Source: Citrobacter freundii
GTDB taxonomy: Bacteria; Bacteroidota; Bacteroidia; Chitinophagales; Chitinophagaceae
Direction: 5' to 3'
Assembly (NCBI GenBank): GCA_003243445.1
Contig: QFQQ01000016.1
Span: forward strand, 1 to 64,000
DNA length: 64,000 nucleotides
Shown in pieces: positions 44,650 through 53,226 of this stretch. The notes beneath the pieces are model-generated. The model saw only the letters and a list, made by a program, of their open reading frames with translations, was not told the origin of the DNA and did no database searches. The first letter of the stretch is position 1, and the number at the start of each line of letters is the position of its first letter. The position numbers and the translations under genes were made by a program.

Positions 44650-44867
44650 TCCAACTTGCCAGTTATGACCCTACAGTCGTTCGATGGCCGATGACCGATG
44701 GCTGATGGTCGACTTAACGCCATAGAAGGAGCATAACCCGGTAATAGAGCGATGAAATGCTCGATAAGATGAAGGACCTTCAGCCGAAAGGGAGGACACC
44801 GGCCATCAGCCATCGGTCATCGGCCATCGAACGGCCTGGGATTATAACTAGCAAGTTGGGTTAATTA
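44643..44867. repeat. 225-bp TAATTA-ended element with 24-bp terminal and 30-bp internal inverted repeats
   Basis: Ends at 44643-44666 and 44844-44867 are reverse complements at 22 of 24 positions, starting TAATTAA. Inside, 44679-44708 and 44803-44832 are perfect 30-nt reverse complements (GTTCGATGGCCGATGACC then GATGGCTGATGG). The core (about 44720-44800) has no coding frame. This nested-inverted-repeat layout without a transposase gene is MITE-like. A half copy is at 15976-16052. Confidence 0.82.
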
Positions 44868-44930
44868 GGCAGGAAAATAGAACCTAACTTACTTCAGTAG
44901 CTTCATTTCGCAACAGTATATAAATAGCAA

Positions 44931-44992
44931 TTGAAAAACGGCTTCCGCTTTTCAAGATCAAGGAACAAAATTCAGCTTTGTTCCTTTTTTTA
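44931..44992 (+). terminator. Tandem hairpins and Rho-independent terminator
   Basis: A first hairpin (44931-44941 with 44945-44955, TTGAAAA... pairing with TTTTCAA) is followed by a perfect 10-bp stem AAGGAACAAA at 44960-44969 with TTTGTTCCTT at 44977-44986 and a T-tract to 44991. It lies 280 nt after the porin-like gene, beyond the 225-bp element, and just before the nucleosidase gene. Confidence 0.85.
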
Positions 44993-45091
44993 TATTCTTC
45001 GTTATGGGAACCCCAGTTGAGGAGATACGATCTTTTATAGGCTGCAACCTGCGCATTGAATTAAGTGTTACTTTGCAAAAAATCAATCCAC

Positions 45092-45679
45092 TTGGAACAA
45101 TCAACCGTTCTTGATCCCATACTGCTCGACAGTGCCCTGTATGTATTCGCCCTGGAAGTAGAAGCTTCCACCGCATTCACGCATACCGAAGCGCTGTTCA
45201 CCGGCGTCGGCAAATTGCACACTTCCTATACGCTGTTAAAAAGAATTGGAGAGAAAAAACCTGCTATGATCATCAACCTTGGCTCAGCGGGAAGTAATAC
45301 ATTTTCCCGTGGAGAAGTGGTCTGCTGTACCAAATTCATTCAGCGCGATATGGATGTAACCGCATTAGGCTTTGAGAAATACCAGACGCCTTTCTCTACT
45401 GACCCGATCGTACTCGAGCATGGCTTCTCCCTCGGACACTTACCACAAGGCATCTGCGGCAGCGGCGACAGTTTTGAAGTTGACCATCGCGTAACACAAT
45501 ACAATGTAATCGACATGGAAGCCTATACCATCGCGTGGATCGCCAAACAGGAGAACATCCCGTTCCTGTGCTTAAAATACATCTCTGATGGCGCAGATGG
45601 AAAAGCTGCGGAACATTGGCAGGAAGCCGTGAAGCACGCGGCGGAGGGGTTGAAGGCGGCGTTGTATGGACGGGAGTGA
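45092..45679 (+). CDS. MTA/SAH nucleosidase-like protein (PNP_UDP_1 fold)
   Basis: Nucleosidase or phosphorylase fold of about 195 residues. Key motifs: ALEVEAS (catalytic Glu), LFTGVGKLHTSY, IINLGSAGSNTFSRGEVV, ALGFEKYQTPF, GSGDSF, NVIDMEAYTIAWIAKQ (ribose-binding Met-Glu) and LKYISDGADG (catalytic Asp). Relatives cleave methylthioadenosine, S-adenosylhomocysteine or futalosine; which applies here is undetermined. The start is uncertain: no ATG precedes the fold, and GTG 45065 and TTG 45092 are both possible. TTACTTTG at 45068-45075 is close to the -7 consensus and would place transcription after 45065, favouring TTG 45092. Confidence 0.85.
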   Translation: MEQSTVLDPILLDSALYVFALEVEASTAFTHTEALFTGVGKLHTSYTLLKRIGEKKPAMIINLGSAGSNTFSRGEVVCCTKFIQRDMDVTALGFEKYQTPFSTDPIVLEHGFSLGHLPQGICGSGDSFEVDHRVTQYNVIDMEAYTIAWIAKQENIPFLCLKYISDGADGKAAEHWQEAVKHAAEGLKAALYGRE

Positions 45680-45687
45680 AGGTCTGC

Positions 45688-45977
45688 TCAAGGTTCGAGG
45701 AGTTTCAGAGGTTCCAGGAGTTCCAGAGGTTTGAGAAGTTTGAGAAGTTTGAGAGGTTTGAGAAGTTTCGGAGGTTTGGGAGGTTTGGGAGGTTCATAGT
45801 ATCGGAAAATTGCAATTCCTGATAAATAAAGTTCAATTAAGTGGTGTTAAGTTTCAACTTTTAAAACCCAAGCGTCGCGCGCGAAGCCAACCTCTTAAAC
45901 CTATGAAACCTATTAAACCTATGAAACTTCTGAAACTTCTCAAACCTCCCAAACCTCTGAAACTCCTGGAACCTCCC
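45688..45977. repeat. 9-bp-period AGGTTT-type inverted repeat, copy 3
   Basis: Left arm 45688-45800 has about twelve 9-bp units (AGAGGTTTG, AGAAGTTTG, GGAGGTTTG variants), and right arm 45888-45977 the complementary type. The arms match less exactly than in copies 1 and 2 but share AGGAGTTTCAGAGGTT. The spacer contains CAACTTTTAAAACCCAAG and ends with GCGAAGCCAACC, like copy 1. Lies between convergent genes. Confidence 0.82.
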
Positions 45978-46727
45978 TCAGAAATACGTTTCCGCCGTAA
46001 GTCCGAAATTCAACAACAGATTTTCCCTGTTCGTTCTTGAAAGCCTGTTATAATTCAGCGAAGTTGTGATCCCCAGCCATTTCCGCAGCTTAAGCGTAAG
46101 TGTGCTTGATGATCTGATAATGTAGTCATCAAAATTTGCCAGTGAGGGCTGCCAGTAATCCCATGTATCAAGCACAATGAGATCTTTAATGGTTAGGTGA
46201 AATTTTATCCGAAGTGAATTACGGAAGGTGTTGTATTTGTCCCTCACCTGGGGAGCCAGTTCCAGGTTATTGGTTTCATACAAAACGCCGTTGCTTACTA
46301 CCAGCTCAAGGTCTTTACGATTGAAGATATTATAACCAATACCAATTCCCCCCTGGAACTGATGATTGATCTTTAATGAATAACTCGTGGTATAGGTTCC
46401 CAATCCCCAGTAATAAAGACGCTGCATATTCTTGAGCAGATCAAAATTCAAAGCGGAGGAGAAATCGTTATTGGTAAGATTGCTATTGGATTTACCATAG
46501 ATCCAACTGTTGGAACTATTAAGCGTGGCTTTCTTTTTATTCATGGTGAACGAAACACCATTATTAAAAATATAAGAGCGGCCATCATTTGTCTTATTAT
46601 AGGTACCCGTCGCAGCATACTTCAGGTAGTAATTCACACTATCATTGAATTGAGAGAATGCATGATTTGCTATTCCCATGAACATGATAATACATATAAT
46701 AAACTGCCGCGTAAAACTTTTCACCAT
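45978..46727 (-). CDS. DUF481-like outer-membrane protein
   Basis: A 249-residue exported protein (signal peptide with IICIIMFMGIANHAFS). The pattern matches DUF481/YdiY-type barrels: TGTYNKTNDGRSYIFNNGVS, SNSWIYGKSNSNLTNND, SALNFDLLKNMQRLYYWG, GGIGIGYNIFNRKDLELVVS, FRNSLRIKFHLTIKDLIVLD and ITTSLNYNRLSR. The C-terminal Phe (TAETYF) fits an outer-membrane barrel. Function of the family is unknown. It is convergent with the nucleosidase gene across the repeat at 45688-45977. Confidence 0.8.
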   Translation of the reverse strand: MVKSFTRQFIICIIMFMGIANHAFSQFNDSVNYYLKYAATGTYNKTNDGRSYIFNNGVSFTMNKKKATLNSSNSWIYGKSNSNLTNNDFSSALNFDLLKNMQRLYYWGLGTYTTSYSLKINHQFQGGIGIGYNIFNRKDLELVVSNGVLYETNNLELAPQVRDKYNTFRNSLRIKFHLTIKDLIVLDTWDYWQPSLANFDDYIIRSSSTLTLKLRKWLGITTSLNYNRLSRTNRENLLLNFGLTAETYF

Positions 46728-46885
46728 CTGAATTATTGAGCTTTCTTCCAGCGCAAAAATACGTCACAAATATTACACCACCTCGGTTACGCATCATCAA
46801 TCCATTTCACCGCATTGTATAGATAATTAAAACGGTCATGATACACTGTACCATGACCGTTCTTCTCCCGTAAACCCGCGTCGGT

Positions 46886-47311
46886 TTACAATGACTCTGT
46901 ATATTTTTTAAAATTATCCAGTATTGCCTGCCAGCCGCCTCTTTGCATATCGAGTGAATGCTGTGTCTCCGCTTCGAATGTCTCTACCACTTTGGTCTGA
47001 TTACCTTCACTGGTGAAGATGATCTCCACTTTTCGTCCGTCACCCATGGTGTATTTGATCAGTTCATTTTGCCTGACCACATCATACACACCGCCAAAAT
47101 CAAAGCTGAAGCTGCCGTCTTTCGCGGCCATGGTTGTAGAAAAACTTCCACCTTCACGGAGATCATTTGTGGCAGCAGGTGCATGCCAGTCGTCTGATGC
47201 TGCACACCATTTGGTGATATGTTCGGGTTTATTCCATGACTCCCAAACTTTAGATACGGGGGCGTTCACAATTGTATCGACTGTAATGAAGTTCTTTGTT
47301 GCGGTTTCCAT
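46886..47311 (-). CDS. SRPBCC (AHSA1-type) domain protein
   Basis: A 141-residue protein covering one START/SRPBCC helix-grip fold. Diagnostic stretches are VDTIVNAPVSKVWESWNKPEHI, KWCAASDDWHAP, DLREGGSFSTTMAAKDGSFS, GVYDVVRQNELIKYTMGDGR and SLDMQRGGWQAILDNFKKY. Such proteins bind hydrophobic ligands or act like the Aha1 chaperone activator C-terminal domain. Partner unknown. A perfect -7 box, TATGTTTG on the minus strand, lies 35 nt upstream. Confidence 0.93.
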   Translation of the reverse strand: METATKNFITVDTIVNAPVSKVWESWNKPEHITKWCAASDDWHAPAATNDLREGGSFSTTMAAKDGSFSFDFGGVYDVVRQNELIKYTMGDGRKVEIIFTSEGNQTKVVETFEAETQHSLDMQRGGWQAILDNFKKYTESL

Positions 47312-47345
47312 AAATGTTTGTTTTATCGTTATTGTTTTGATAATG

Positions 47346-47353
47346 CAAACATA
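47346..47353 (-). promoter_or_regulatory. -7 promoter box of the SRPBCC gene
   Basis: TATGTTTG on the minus strand is an exact TAnnTTTG match and predicts a leader of about 28 nt before the ATG at 47311. No clear -33 TTG is seen. Confidence 0.45.
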
Positions 47354-47427
47354 AGTCCTGCCTGCCGAACTATTGTGGTGTATTCATGACATTGAACGGG
47401 CGGTTTGCGACAGCGGCGTTCTCCGGG

Positions 47428-48126
47428 TCAATTTCCAAAACGATAGGAAAATGTGCCCGTGATTGAATTATATCCTCCCTTCGTAGACGCAGTGGCGTTC
47501 ATTACAGGACCTCCATTCACTGTATATTCTATTTGCTGCAATTGGATCTTTTGCAACCCCCAGTTATAGGAAGCAGATAAACCCAGGTAGAATTTCTTCC
47601 CTACCCTGCACTCCAGTGTGAGATTTGTATTTGCCAGAAAAAAAGCATCAGTCTGGTAAAGCGTTTTATATGAATATTCCACTCTGTCGCCGTTCTGATA
47701 ACCGACCGATCCAAGCGAACCACCGCCATCGTATTTTCCTGTAACATTAAAGATCAAACCGCCTGCAGGTCTGACAGCAATACGATCATTGAAAAATGAC
47801 CATCTTCCGCCAATACGCATGGGTACCTGCGCAAATCGTCTTCCCGTTCCCGATGTGGAAAATTCGCTGCCAAGCCTAACTCCCTGGTGATATTCCCTGG
47901 TGTAGACCCCGCCTTCCACATAAAAATGTGAAGACAATAGCTTTCTTACCGTAATCCCAAAATATCCCGAACCAAGGTCAGGCGACAGAAAGCGACCGCC
48001 AGGATCGTCCATCTTATAATGATCATCCGACCAACCGGCTTCAGCTGAAATAAATACAGAGGATTTTTGTGAATAGCAGCAAACACTGAGAAGGATTAAA
48101 AGAGACAGAATGGTGGCGCGTGACAT
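47428..48126 (-). CDS. Outer-membrane beta-barrel protein of unknown function
   Basis: A 232-residue exported protein (signal peptide MSRATILSLLILLSVCCYS). The mature part reads as a small barrel: VFISAEAGWSDDHYKMD, GYFGITVRKLLSSHFYVEGG, MRIGGRWSFFNDRIAVRPAG, TLECRVGKKFYLGLSASYNW and a C-terminal TGTFSYRFGN. It resembles the PorT/OMP_b-brl type. No catalytic motif. The gene is divergent from nothing nearby and appears monocistronic. Confidence 0.8.
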   Translation of the reverse strand: MSRATILSLLILLSVCCYSQKSSVFISAEAGWSDDHYKMDDPGGRFLSPDLGSGYFGITVRKLLSSHFYVEGGVYTREYHQGVRLGSEFSTSGTGRRFAQVPMRIGGRWSFFNDRIAVRPAGGLIFNVTGKYDGGGSLGSVGYQNGDRVEYSYKTLYQTDAFFLANTNLTLECRVGKKFYLGLSASYNWGLQKIQLQQIEYTVNGGPVMNATASTKGGYNSITGTFSYRFGN

Positions 48127-48340
48127 TGTAAAGGCTTGTTATTGGATAAAAATAGAACACGCCCGTATATATCGATTGTTAAAATGTATCAATTGCGGAA
48201 TGTAGCTACTGTAATGCTGTCATCATTGTGTCTGAAGCCGTCAACCGGGAAAACACATTTTCACCGGGTGTCCTGACTGCCGGTTGTCGACCGGTCACTA
48301 CACCCTGGCATCCTGCCATATCGGAAGCGATAAATGGCTG

Positions 48341-49210
48341 CTACATGCCAGCCGTCATTTTTTTGAAATTTGAAAAATTCATTCCCGAATTATTCTTGAA
48401 GAATTTACTGAAATGCGCCAGATCTTCAAACCCCAGCAAATATGCGATCTCCTTCATGCTGCGATCTGAATAATAGGCCAGTCGTTTTGCCTCCAGCACG
48501 ATCTGCTGCTGTATATGATAACTCACAGGGAAACCGGAAATCTTTTTTACAATTCGGTTCAGATGGCCGGGTGTAACACAAAATTCATCTGCATAGTCCG
48601 ACACCATTTTCTTTGTACTAAAATGCTTTTTCAGCGAATCCATAAACCTGCTCACCAGATCCTTTTCCGCTCCCGATGCGATCCGCATGGTCACCTGATC
48701 CATTTTTTGAGAGAGATAAAGAATGAAGATCCTGAATAATCCTTTCAAAATCCCCTGCCGTGTACTTCCGTAATACGTAAACTCACGTCTTATCTTCATC
48801 AATATATCCTCTGCTTCTACGCGCACTTCCTCATCAGTTTTGATCACAAGCGGACCTTCGAATGCATTGCAACCATTATTCAGCAACAGCAAAGCTTCCG
48901 ATCCAGACAAATGAAAGAAGTCCGGTTCCAGAGACAGATAGTATCCCTCCATGCCCTGCACTGGCTGAAGACTTCGGTACTGTCCCGGACGGAGCAGATA
49001 CACATTGCCGGGTAAAAGTTCCATTTCCACATGATCTATGATCAGGTGGCCACGGCCAGATTTCACCCAGATCATTTCATAGTTTCTTAGCCGTACTACC
49101 GGATCCCGACGATGTTGAAAAAGCCATTCGAGCATATGCATTTCGAATGTTGCCGCACCGGCAGCAGCGCCATAGATGTTCTGGTTTAGCGAAGAAGTGG
49201 CAGATGTCAT
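48341..49210 (-). CDS. AraC-family transcriptional regulator
   Basis: A regulator of about 289 residues from the ATG at 49210; longer starts to 49276 add an implausible N-terminus. The N-terminal cupin (about 30-110) shows NYEMIWVKSGRGHLIIDHVE and LLPGNVYLLRPGQYRSLQ. The C-terminal double helix-turn-helix (about 190-285) has YADEFCVTPGHLNRIVKKI, GFPVSYHIQQQIVLEAKRLA and MKEIAYLLGFEDLAHFSKFF, with the usual AraC second-helix pattern. Effector and targets are unknown; no divergent enzyme or pump gene lies next to it. Confidence 0.93.
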   Translation of the reverse strand: MTSATSSLNQNIYGAAAGAATFEMHMLEWLFQHRRDPVVRLRNYEMIWVKSGRGHLIIDHVEMELLPGNVYLLRPGQYRSLQPVQGMEGYYLSLEPDFFHLSGSEALLLLNNGCNAFEGPLVIKTDEEVRVEAEDILMKIRREFTYYGSTRQGILKGLFRIFILYLSQKMDQVTMRIASGAEKDLVSRFMDSLKKHFSTKKMVSDYADEFCVTPGHLNRIVKKISGFPVSYHIQQQIVLEAKRLAYYSDRSMKEIAYLLGFEDLAHFSKFFKNNSGMNFSNFKKMTAGM

Positions 49211-49406
49211 AAAACGGTATTGAATCATGCCGGATATCCAAGCGTTATGCCATATTTGCAAAAATTTGTTTTTCAAATAAATAGAAGAAAAAGCGACTTA
49301 TGCTTCAACGAAATATCGACAATTCTGAAAGAGGAACTTTGATATTTCGCCAAACCTGATGCGGGAAAAAAGCGGGGGAAGTTCAGACAGCGTGCTTTTT
49401 AGAAGT

Positions 49407-50189
49407 TCATCTGCTGACTGCATTGATCAATACATTAAGCATCTGCTGCTGATCCGTAAGACGTCCCAGTTCGGCTTCCACGTTCACATAGGTCTTCTTT
49501 TTGCGGCCATAATACACACTTAGCGAACCATCATCGGTCGCTTTTTTATTGTGCTGGAGCACGACATTATAGCCTGACTTTTTCATTTTCCTGAAAATGG
49601 CCGCGCTTGTTGTCAGGAAAAAATTATCTGCATCATGCTGATCCGACTGATGAACGCTTTGCGCTTCCTTCCGCAGATCACCGTCGCCTGTATAACTGTC
49701 TATAGAAAGATCACCATCCTCATTATTATGCAATGCAACGATGGTTTTTGCAGTTGAAGGTATCTTTGCTTTCATAAACGAAGCAAACCGTCTTACAGCT
49801 TTGGTTGCTGCTGGCGATATACTCTTATTGAGCAGTCTTAACGTCTCCTTGATTCCCGCCTCTGTAAAGATGCGGTTGGGATCAAACCGGTAAATGCGTC
49901 CGTTCATCGAAAAACTGATGAAGCGTTCGTTATTATTTTCAATATTGATCAGTATTCCTCCACACGCTGCCAGTACATTTTTCGCAGCAAGCAGGGAGGT
50001 ATATTCGTTATGATGAAGATTGATGAAGGCTGTATTTTTTACTTTTCCGTAAACGGCAGTTTTTACAATGATGCGTTTGTCGCCCAACTGATGCCAGGAG
50101 ATTTTTTCTACGGGTACAAGCCTCTTGTCTTGCGCAGTACAAAAGACCGCCGTAAACAATAGTACTATGGTCTGCAAAAAATAGTTCAT
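49407..50189 (-). CDS. Secreted hypothetical protein with His/Glu motifs
   Basis: A 260-residue exported protein (signal peptide MNYFLQTIVLLFTAVFCTA). I do not recognise the family. Two motifs stand out: FINLHHNEYTSLLAAK, whose HNE is arranged like the HxxE metal site of some zinc hydrolases, and IVALHNNEDGDLSI about 105 residues later, which could supply a further His. Between them is RIYRFDPNRIFTEAGI. The C-terminal part is helical and charged (IFRKMKKSGYNVVLQHNKK). A metal-dependent hydrolase acting on peptidoglycan or peptides is possible, but this is inference from motif spacing only. Confidence 0.6.
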   Translation of the reverse strand: MNYFLQTIVLLFTAVFCTAQDKRLVPVEKISWHQLGDKRIIVKTAVYGKVKNTAFINLHHNEYTSLLAAKNVLAACGGILINIENNNERFISFSMNGRIYRFDPNRIFTEAGIKETLRLLNKSISPAATKAVRRFASFMKAKIPSTAKTIVALHNNEDGDLSIDSYTGDGDLRKEAQSVHQSDQHDADNFFLTTSAAIFRKMKKSGYNVVLQHNKKATDDGSLSVYYGRKKKTYVNVEAELGRLTDQQQMLNVLINAVSR

Positions 50190-50407
50190 CAGTAATATTC
50201 AAACTGTGTATCCTTTTCCCTTCGTGAGTAAGATCATTCCGCCACAATTCCTGCAAGGGCAATCAACCCGATCATCGAAACCGGCAGGGTATCACCGTTT
50301 CTAAGAACCGCAAGTGTAATTCATTAAATATCCCTAAAAAATCATTCCATATATGAACAGATCCCGATTATGGCAGGTTAATTGGCTCAAAGGAGAAAAA
50401 CATCGGC

Positions 50408-53065
50408 ATGATCCAACCGTCCGGCACTTATCGTATCCAGTTCAACCCGCAATTCACCTTTAATCATCTCGCCGCAATCCTTGATTACCTGAACGCGCTG
50501 GGGATCACTACGATCTACGCCTCACCGTTACTGCAACCCGCTAAGGGAAGTTCACACGGCTATGACGGCATCAACCCGGCTGCGCTCAATCCTGAATTGG
50601 GAACTGAAGAAGATCTCGAAAATCTGGCGATGAAGATCCGTGAAAAAGGCATGAGCTGGATCCAGGACATTGTACCCAATCACCTTGCTTTCGACACCAA
50701 TAATCTTTGGCTGAAAGATGTGCTGGAAAGAGGGATCAACTCACCGTATGCGAACTATTTTGATATTGACTGGGAACATCCCTTTTATCATCACAAACTA
50801 ATGGTTCCTTTCCTTGGCGCTTCATTGCAGGAGTGCCTGCAAAAGGGTGAGATCAGGCTCGCCTTCCAAACCGAAGGATTCTTTATCTGCTATTATGAAA
50901 ATCATTACCCGGTAAATATCGAAACATATCCATTGCTGCTGTCCGGCTGTTTTGGTGAAGAAGGAAATCACGTCAATGCATCCATCAGCGCGCTGATCAA
51001 CAACAACAATATCGAAGTTGATCACTGGAATAATATGAAGACAGCCTTGCTGAATGAACTGCAAAGCGGTACAGACTGTATCAACTCAAGGTTAAATGAG
51101 CTCAATAAAGATATACCGTTGCTGATGCAGATCCTTTCCGCGCAACATTATGTTTTATGTCATCATATCATTTCACATACGCAGATAAATTACCGGCGCT
51201 TTTTTAATGTAAATGGATTGATCTGTTTATGCATGGAAGATGAACAGGTTTTTTATGATTATCACCGGTACACACATGGCATGTACGAAAAAGGATACAT
51301 ACAGGGATTACGTATAGATCATATCGATGGATTAAAAAATCCAAGAGCTTATATCGATCGGCTTCGTTCTGTATTTGGAAAGGACTGCTATATCATTGTA
51401 GAGAAAATACTGGATGTAAAGGAAGAGCTACCGGGTTCATTTGATATACAAGGTACAAGTGGCTATGAATTTCTTTCTTATATCAACCAGCTGATCACGG
51501 ATAACCGGGGCTCGGATAAATTGTTGCGATTCTACCAGCAACTGGTGCCAGAGTTCAGGGATTATGACACGATCGTGTTTGACAATAAACTATCAAATCT
51601 TGATACGTATCTGAATGGCGAGTGGGACAATCTTCTCCGTCTTCTTCTTTCACTAAATCTGGTGGAAGACGAAGAGATCAAGATCACAAACCTCAAAATG
51701 GCGCTGGGTGTACTGATGGCCGCATATCCCGTGTACCGGGCGTATATCGAAGATTTTCCGCTGGAAGAAAATGATCAGCGGTTGGTGGATATGGCACTTG
51801 AGATTGCAAAAGAAAGATATCCGGCGCTCCGGTATGAACTAAGTGTATTGTATGATCTTTTCAAACCGCATGAAGATCCGATAAAGACGGCGAACAGGCT
51901 GACGTTTGTACAGCGGCTGATGCAGTTCACCGGGCCGTTAGCGGCAAAAGGTGTTGAGGATACAACATTCTATCGTTACAATGTATTGATCTCACATAAT
52001 GAAGTGGGAGATGAACCCTGTGTGCTGGGGATCGATATCCAGACATTTCACGATAAAATGCAACAGCGGCAAAGGCAGAATCCTATGTCGTTCAACTGTA
52101 CCTCCACGCATGATACAAAGCGTGGAGAAGACAATCGTATCCGCATCAACATTATCAGTGAAATGGCGGAGCAGTGGATCGCACTTGTAAAAAAATGGAT
52201 GGAGCGGAATGATCCGCTGAAGAAGATCGCTATCGGCGTAAAAGCGCCGATCGTAAACGATGAATACTTTATTTACCAGGCCATCATGGGTGGTTTCCCG
52301 GAGGATCTGGAACTGACAGATGAATTCAGAGATCGCACTAAAAGGTATGTGATCAAAGCGCTGCGTGAATCGAAGTTCATGAGTGATCATGTAGAACCGA
52401 ACCTGGATTATGAAGAAGCCTGTTCTGCATTCATAGATCAGCTTCTCGATCCGGATCAATCTTTCCTTTCTACGATGATGCCGTTCGTTGCAAGCATTCT
52501 TCGTTATGCAAACATCTATACCATGGTGCAGGTGATCATCAAGACGACAGCCCCCGGCATCCCTGATATATACCAGGGATGCGAACTTTGGGATCTGAGT
52601 TATGTGGATCCCGATAACCGCCGCCCCGTTAACTATAAGTTGCGAAATGAATTATTGCATCAGCTCAATGAAAAAGAACAACAGGACCCGCAGGAGCTTT
52701 TACATTGGGCGAACGAACATTATTTACTTGGCACGCAAAAAATGTTCGTTACAAAAGAGATCCTTGAGTTGCGCAAGCAATTCCCTTCGTTATTTATAAA
52801 AGGCGAATACATTCCGGTATACCCGGTGGACAGAGAAAGAAATGTGATCGCGTTTGTCCGGCGCTTGCAGGAACAATGGGTGTTGATCGTATTGCCGTTA
52901 GCTATTGCTGCGCAGCCTGAGATCACTGCAGTAATTGAACTACCTGCTGACGCGCCCGTCAATTGGAAGAATATCTTTACCGGAGAGATTTTGACGGGAA
53001 GAAAGTGGGAAGTGAAAGACTTGTTCAGGCTGTTTCCTGTTGCAGTGTTTCAAAGTCAAAACTAA
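50408..53065 (+). CDS. treY: Malto-oligosyltrehalose synthase
   Basis: A GH13 enzyme of 885 residues that converts the reducing-end alpha-1,4 bond of malto-oligosaccharides into an alpha,alpha-1,1 linkage, the first step of trehalose release from glycogen. The N-terminus (TYRIQFNPQFTFNHLAAILD, YASPLLQPAKGSSHGYDGIN) is diagnostic. Catalytic residues are visible as Asp304 in GLRIDHIDGL, Glu332 in YIIVEKILDV and Asp569 in STHDTKRGED. The inserted helical domains and the C-terminal beta domain fit TreY length. Its partner TreZ, which hydrolyses the product, is not in the window, so it must be encoded elsewhere. Confidence 0.95.
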   Translation: MIQPSGTYRIQFNPQFTFNHLAAILDYLNALGITTIYASPLLQPAKGSSHGYDGINPAALNPELGTEEDLENLAMKIREKGMSWIQDIVPNHLAFDTNNLWLKDVLERGINSPYANYFDIDWEHPFYHHKLMVPFLGASLQECLQKGEIRLAFQTEGFFICYYENHYPVNIETYPLLLSGCFGEEGNHVNASISALINNNNIEVDHWNNMKTALLNELQSGTDCINSRLNELNKDIPLLMQILSAQHYVLCHHIISHTQINYRRFFNVNGLICLCMEDEQVFYDYHRYTHGMYEKGYIQGLRIDHIDGLKNPRAYIDRLRSVFGKDCYIIVEKILDVKEELPGSFDIQGTSGYEFLSYINQLITDNRGSDKLLRFYQQLVPEFRDYDTIVFDNKLSNLDTYLNGEWDNLLRLLLSLNLVEDEEIKITNLKMALGVLMAAYPVYRAYIEDFPLEENDQRLVDMALEIAKERYPALRYELSVLYDLFKPHEDPIKTANRLTFVQRLMQFTGPLAAKGVEDTTFYRYNVLISHNEVGDEPCVLGIDIQTFHDKMQQRQRQNPMSFNCTSTHDTKRGEDNRIRINIISEMAEQWIALVKKWMERNDPLKKIAIGVKAPIVNDEYFIYQAIMGGFPEDLELTDEFRDRTKRYVIKALRESKFMSDHVEPNLDYEEACSAFIDQLLDPDQSFLSTMMPFVASILRYANIYTMVQVIIKTTAPGIPDIYQGCELWDLSYVDPDNRRPVNYKLRNELLHQLNEKEQQDPQELLHWANEHYLLGTQKMFVTKEILELRKQFPSLFIKGEYIPVYPVDRERNVIAFVRRLQEQWVLIVLPLAIAAQPEITAVIELPADAPVNWKNIFTGEILTGRKWEVKDLFRLFPVAVFQSQN

Positions 53066-53226
53066 ATCCAGGAAATTTTTGAAAACCCTGCTAGTTTTAA
53101 ATGATCGCGATCGCTCTGAAGGTCATGTATCTTCCCGGTAAAAAGATCAAAACAACAACAGAAAAAAACATTATTTCCTGTTGAAAATCCCATACGCCTG
53201 GGCTTCTCCGTATTTAGCTTAGCAAT

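Noticed and set aside
45616..46040. Two frames reading RFEKFEKFERF and KPMKPIKPMK
   Set aside because: They are translations of opposite arms of the 9-bp inverted repeat and would not be expected as proteins.
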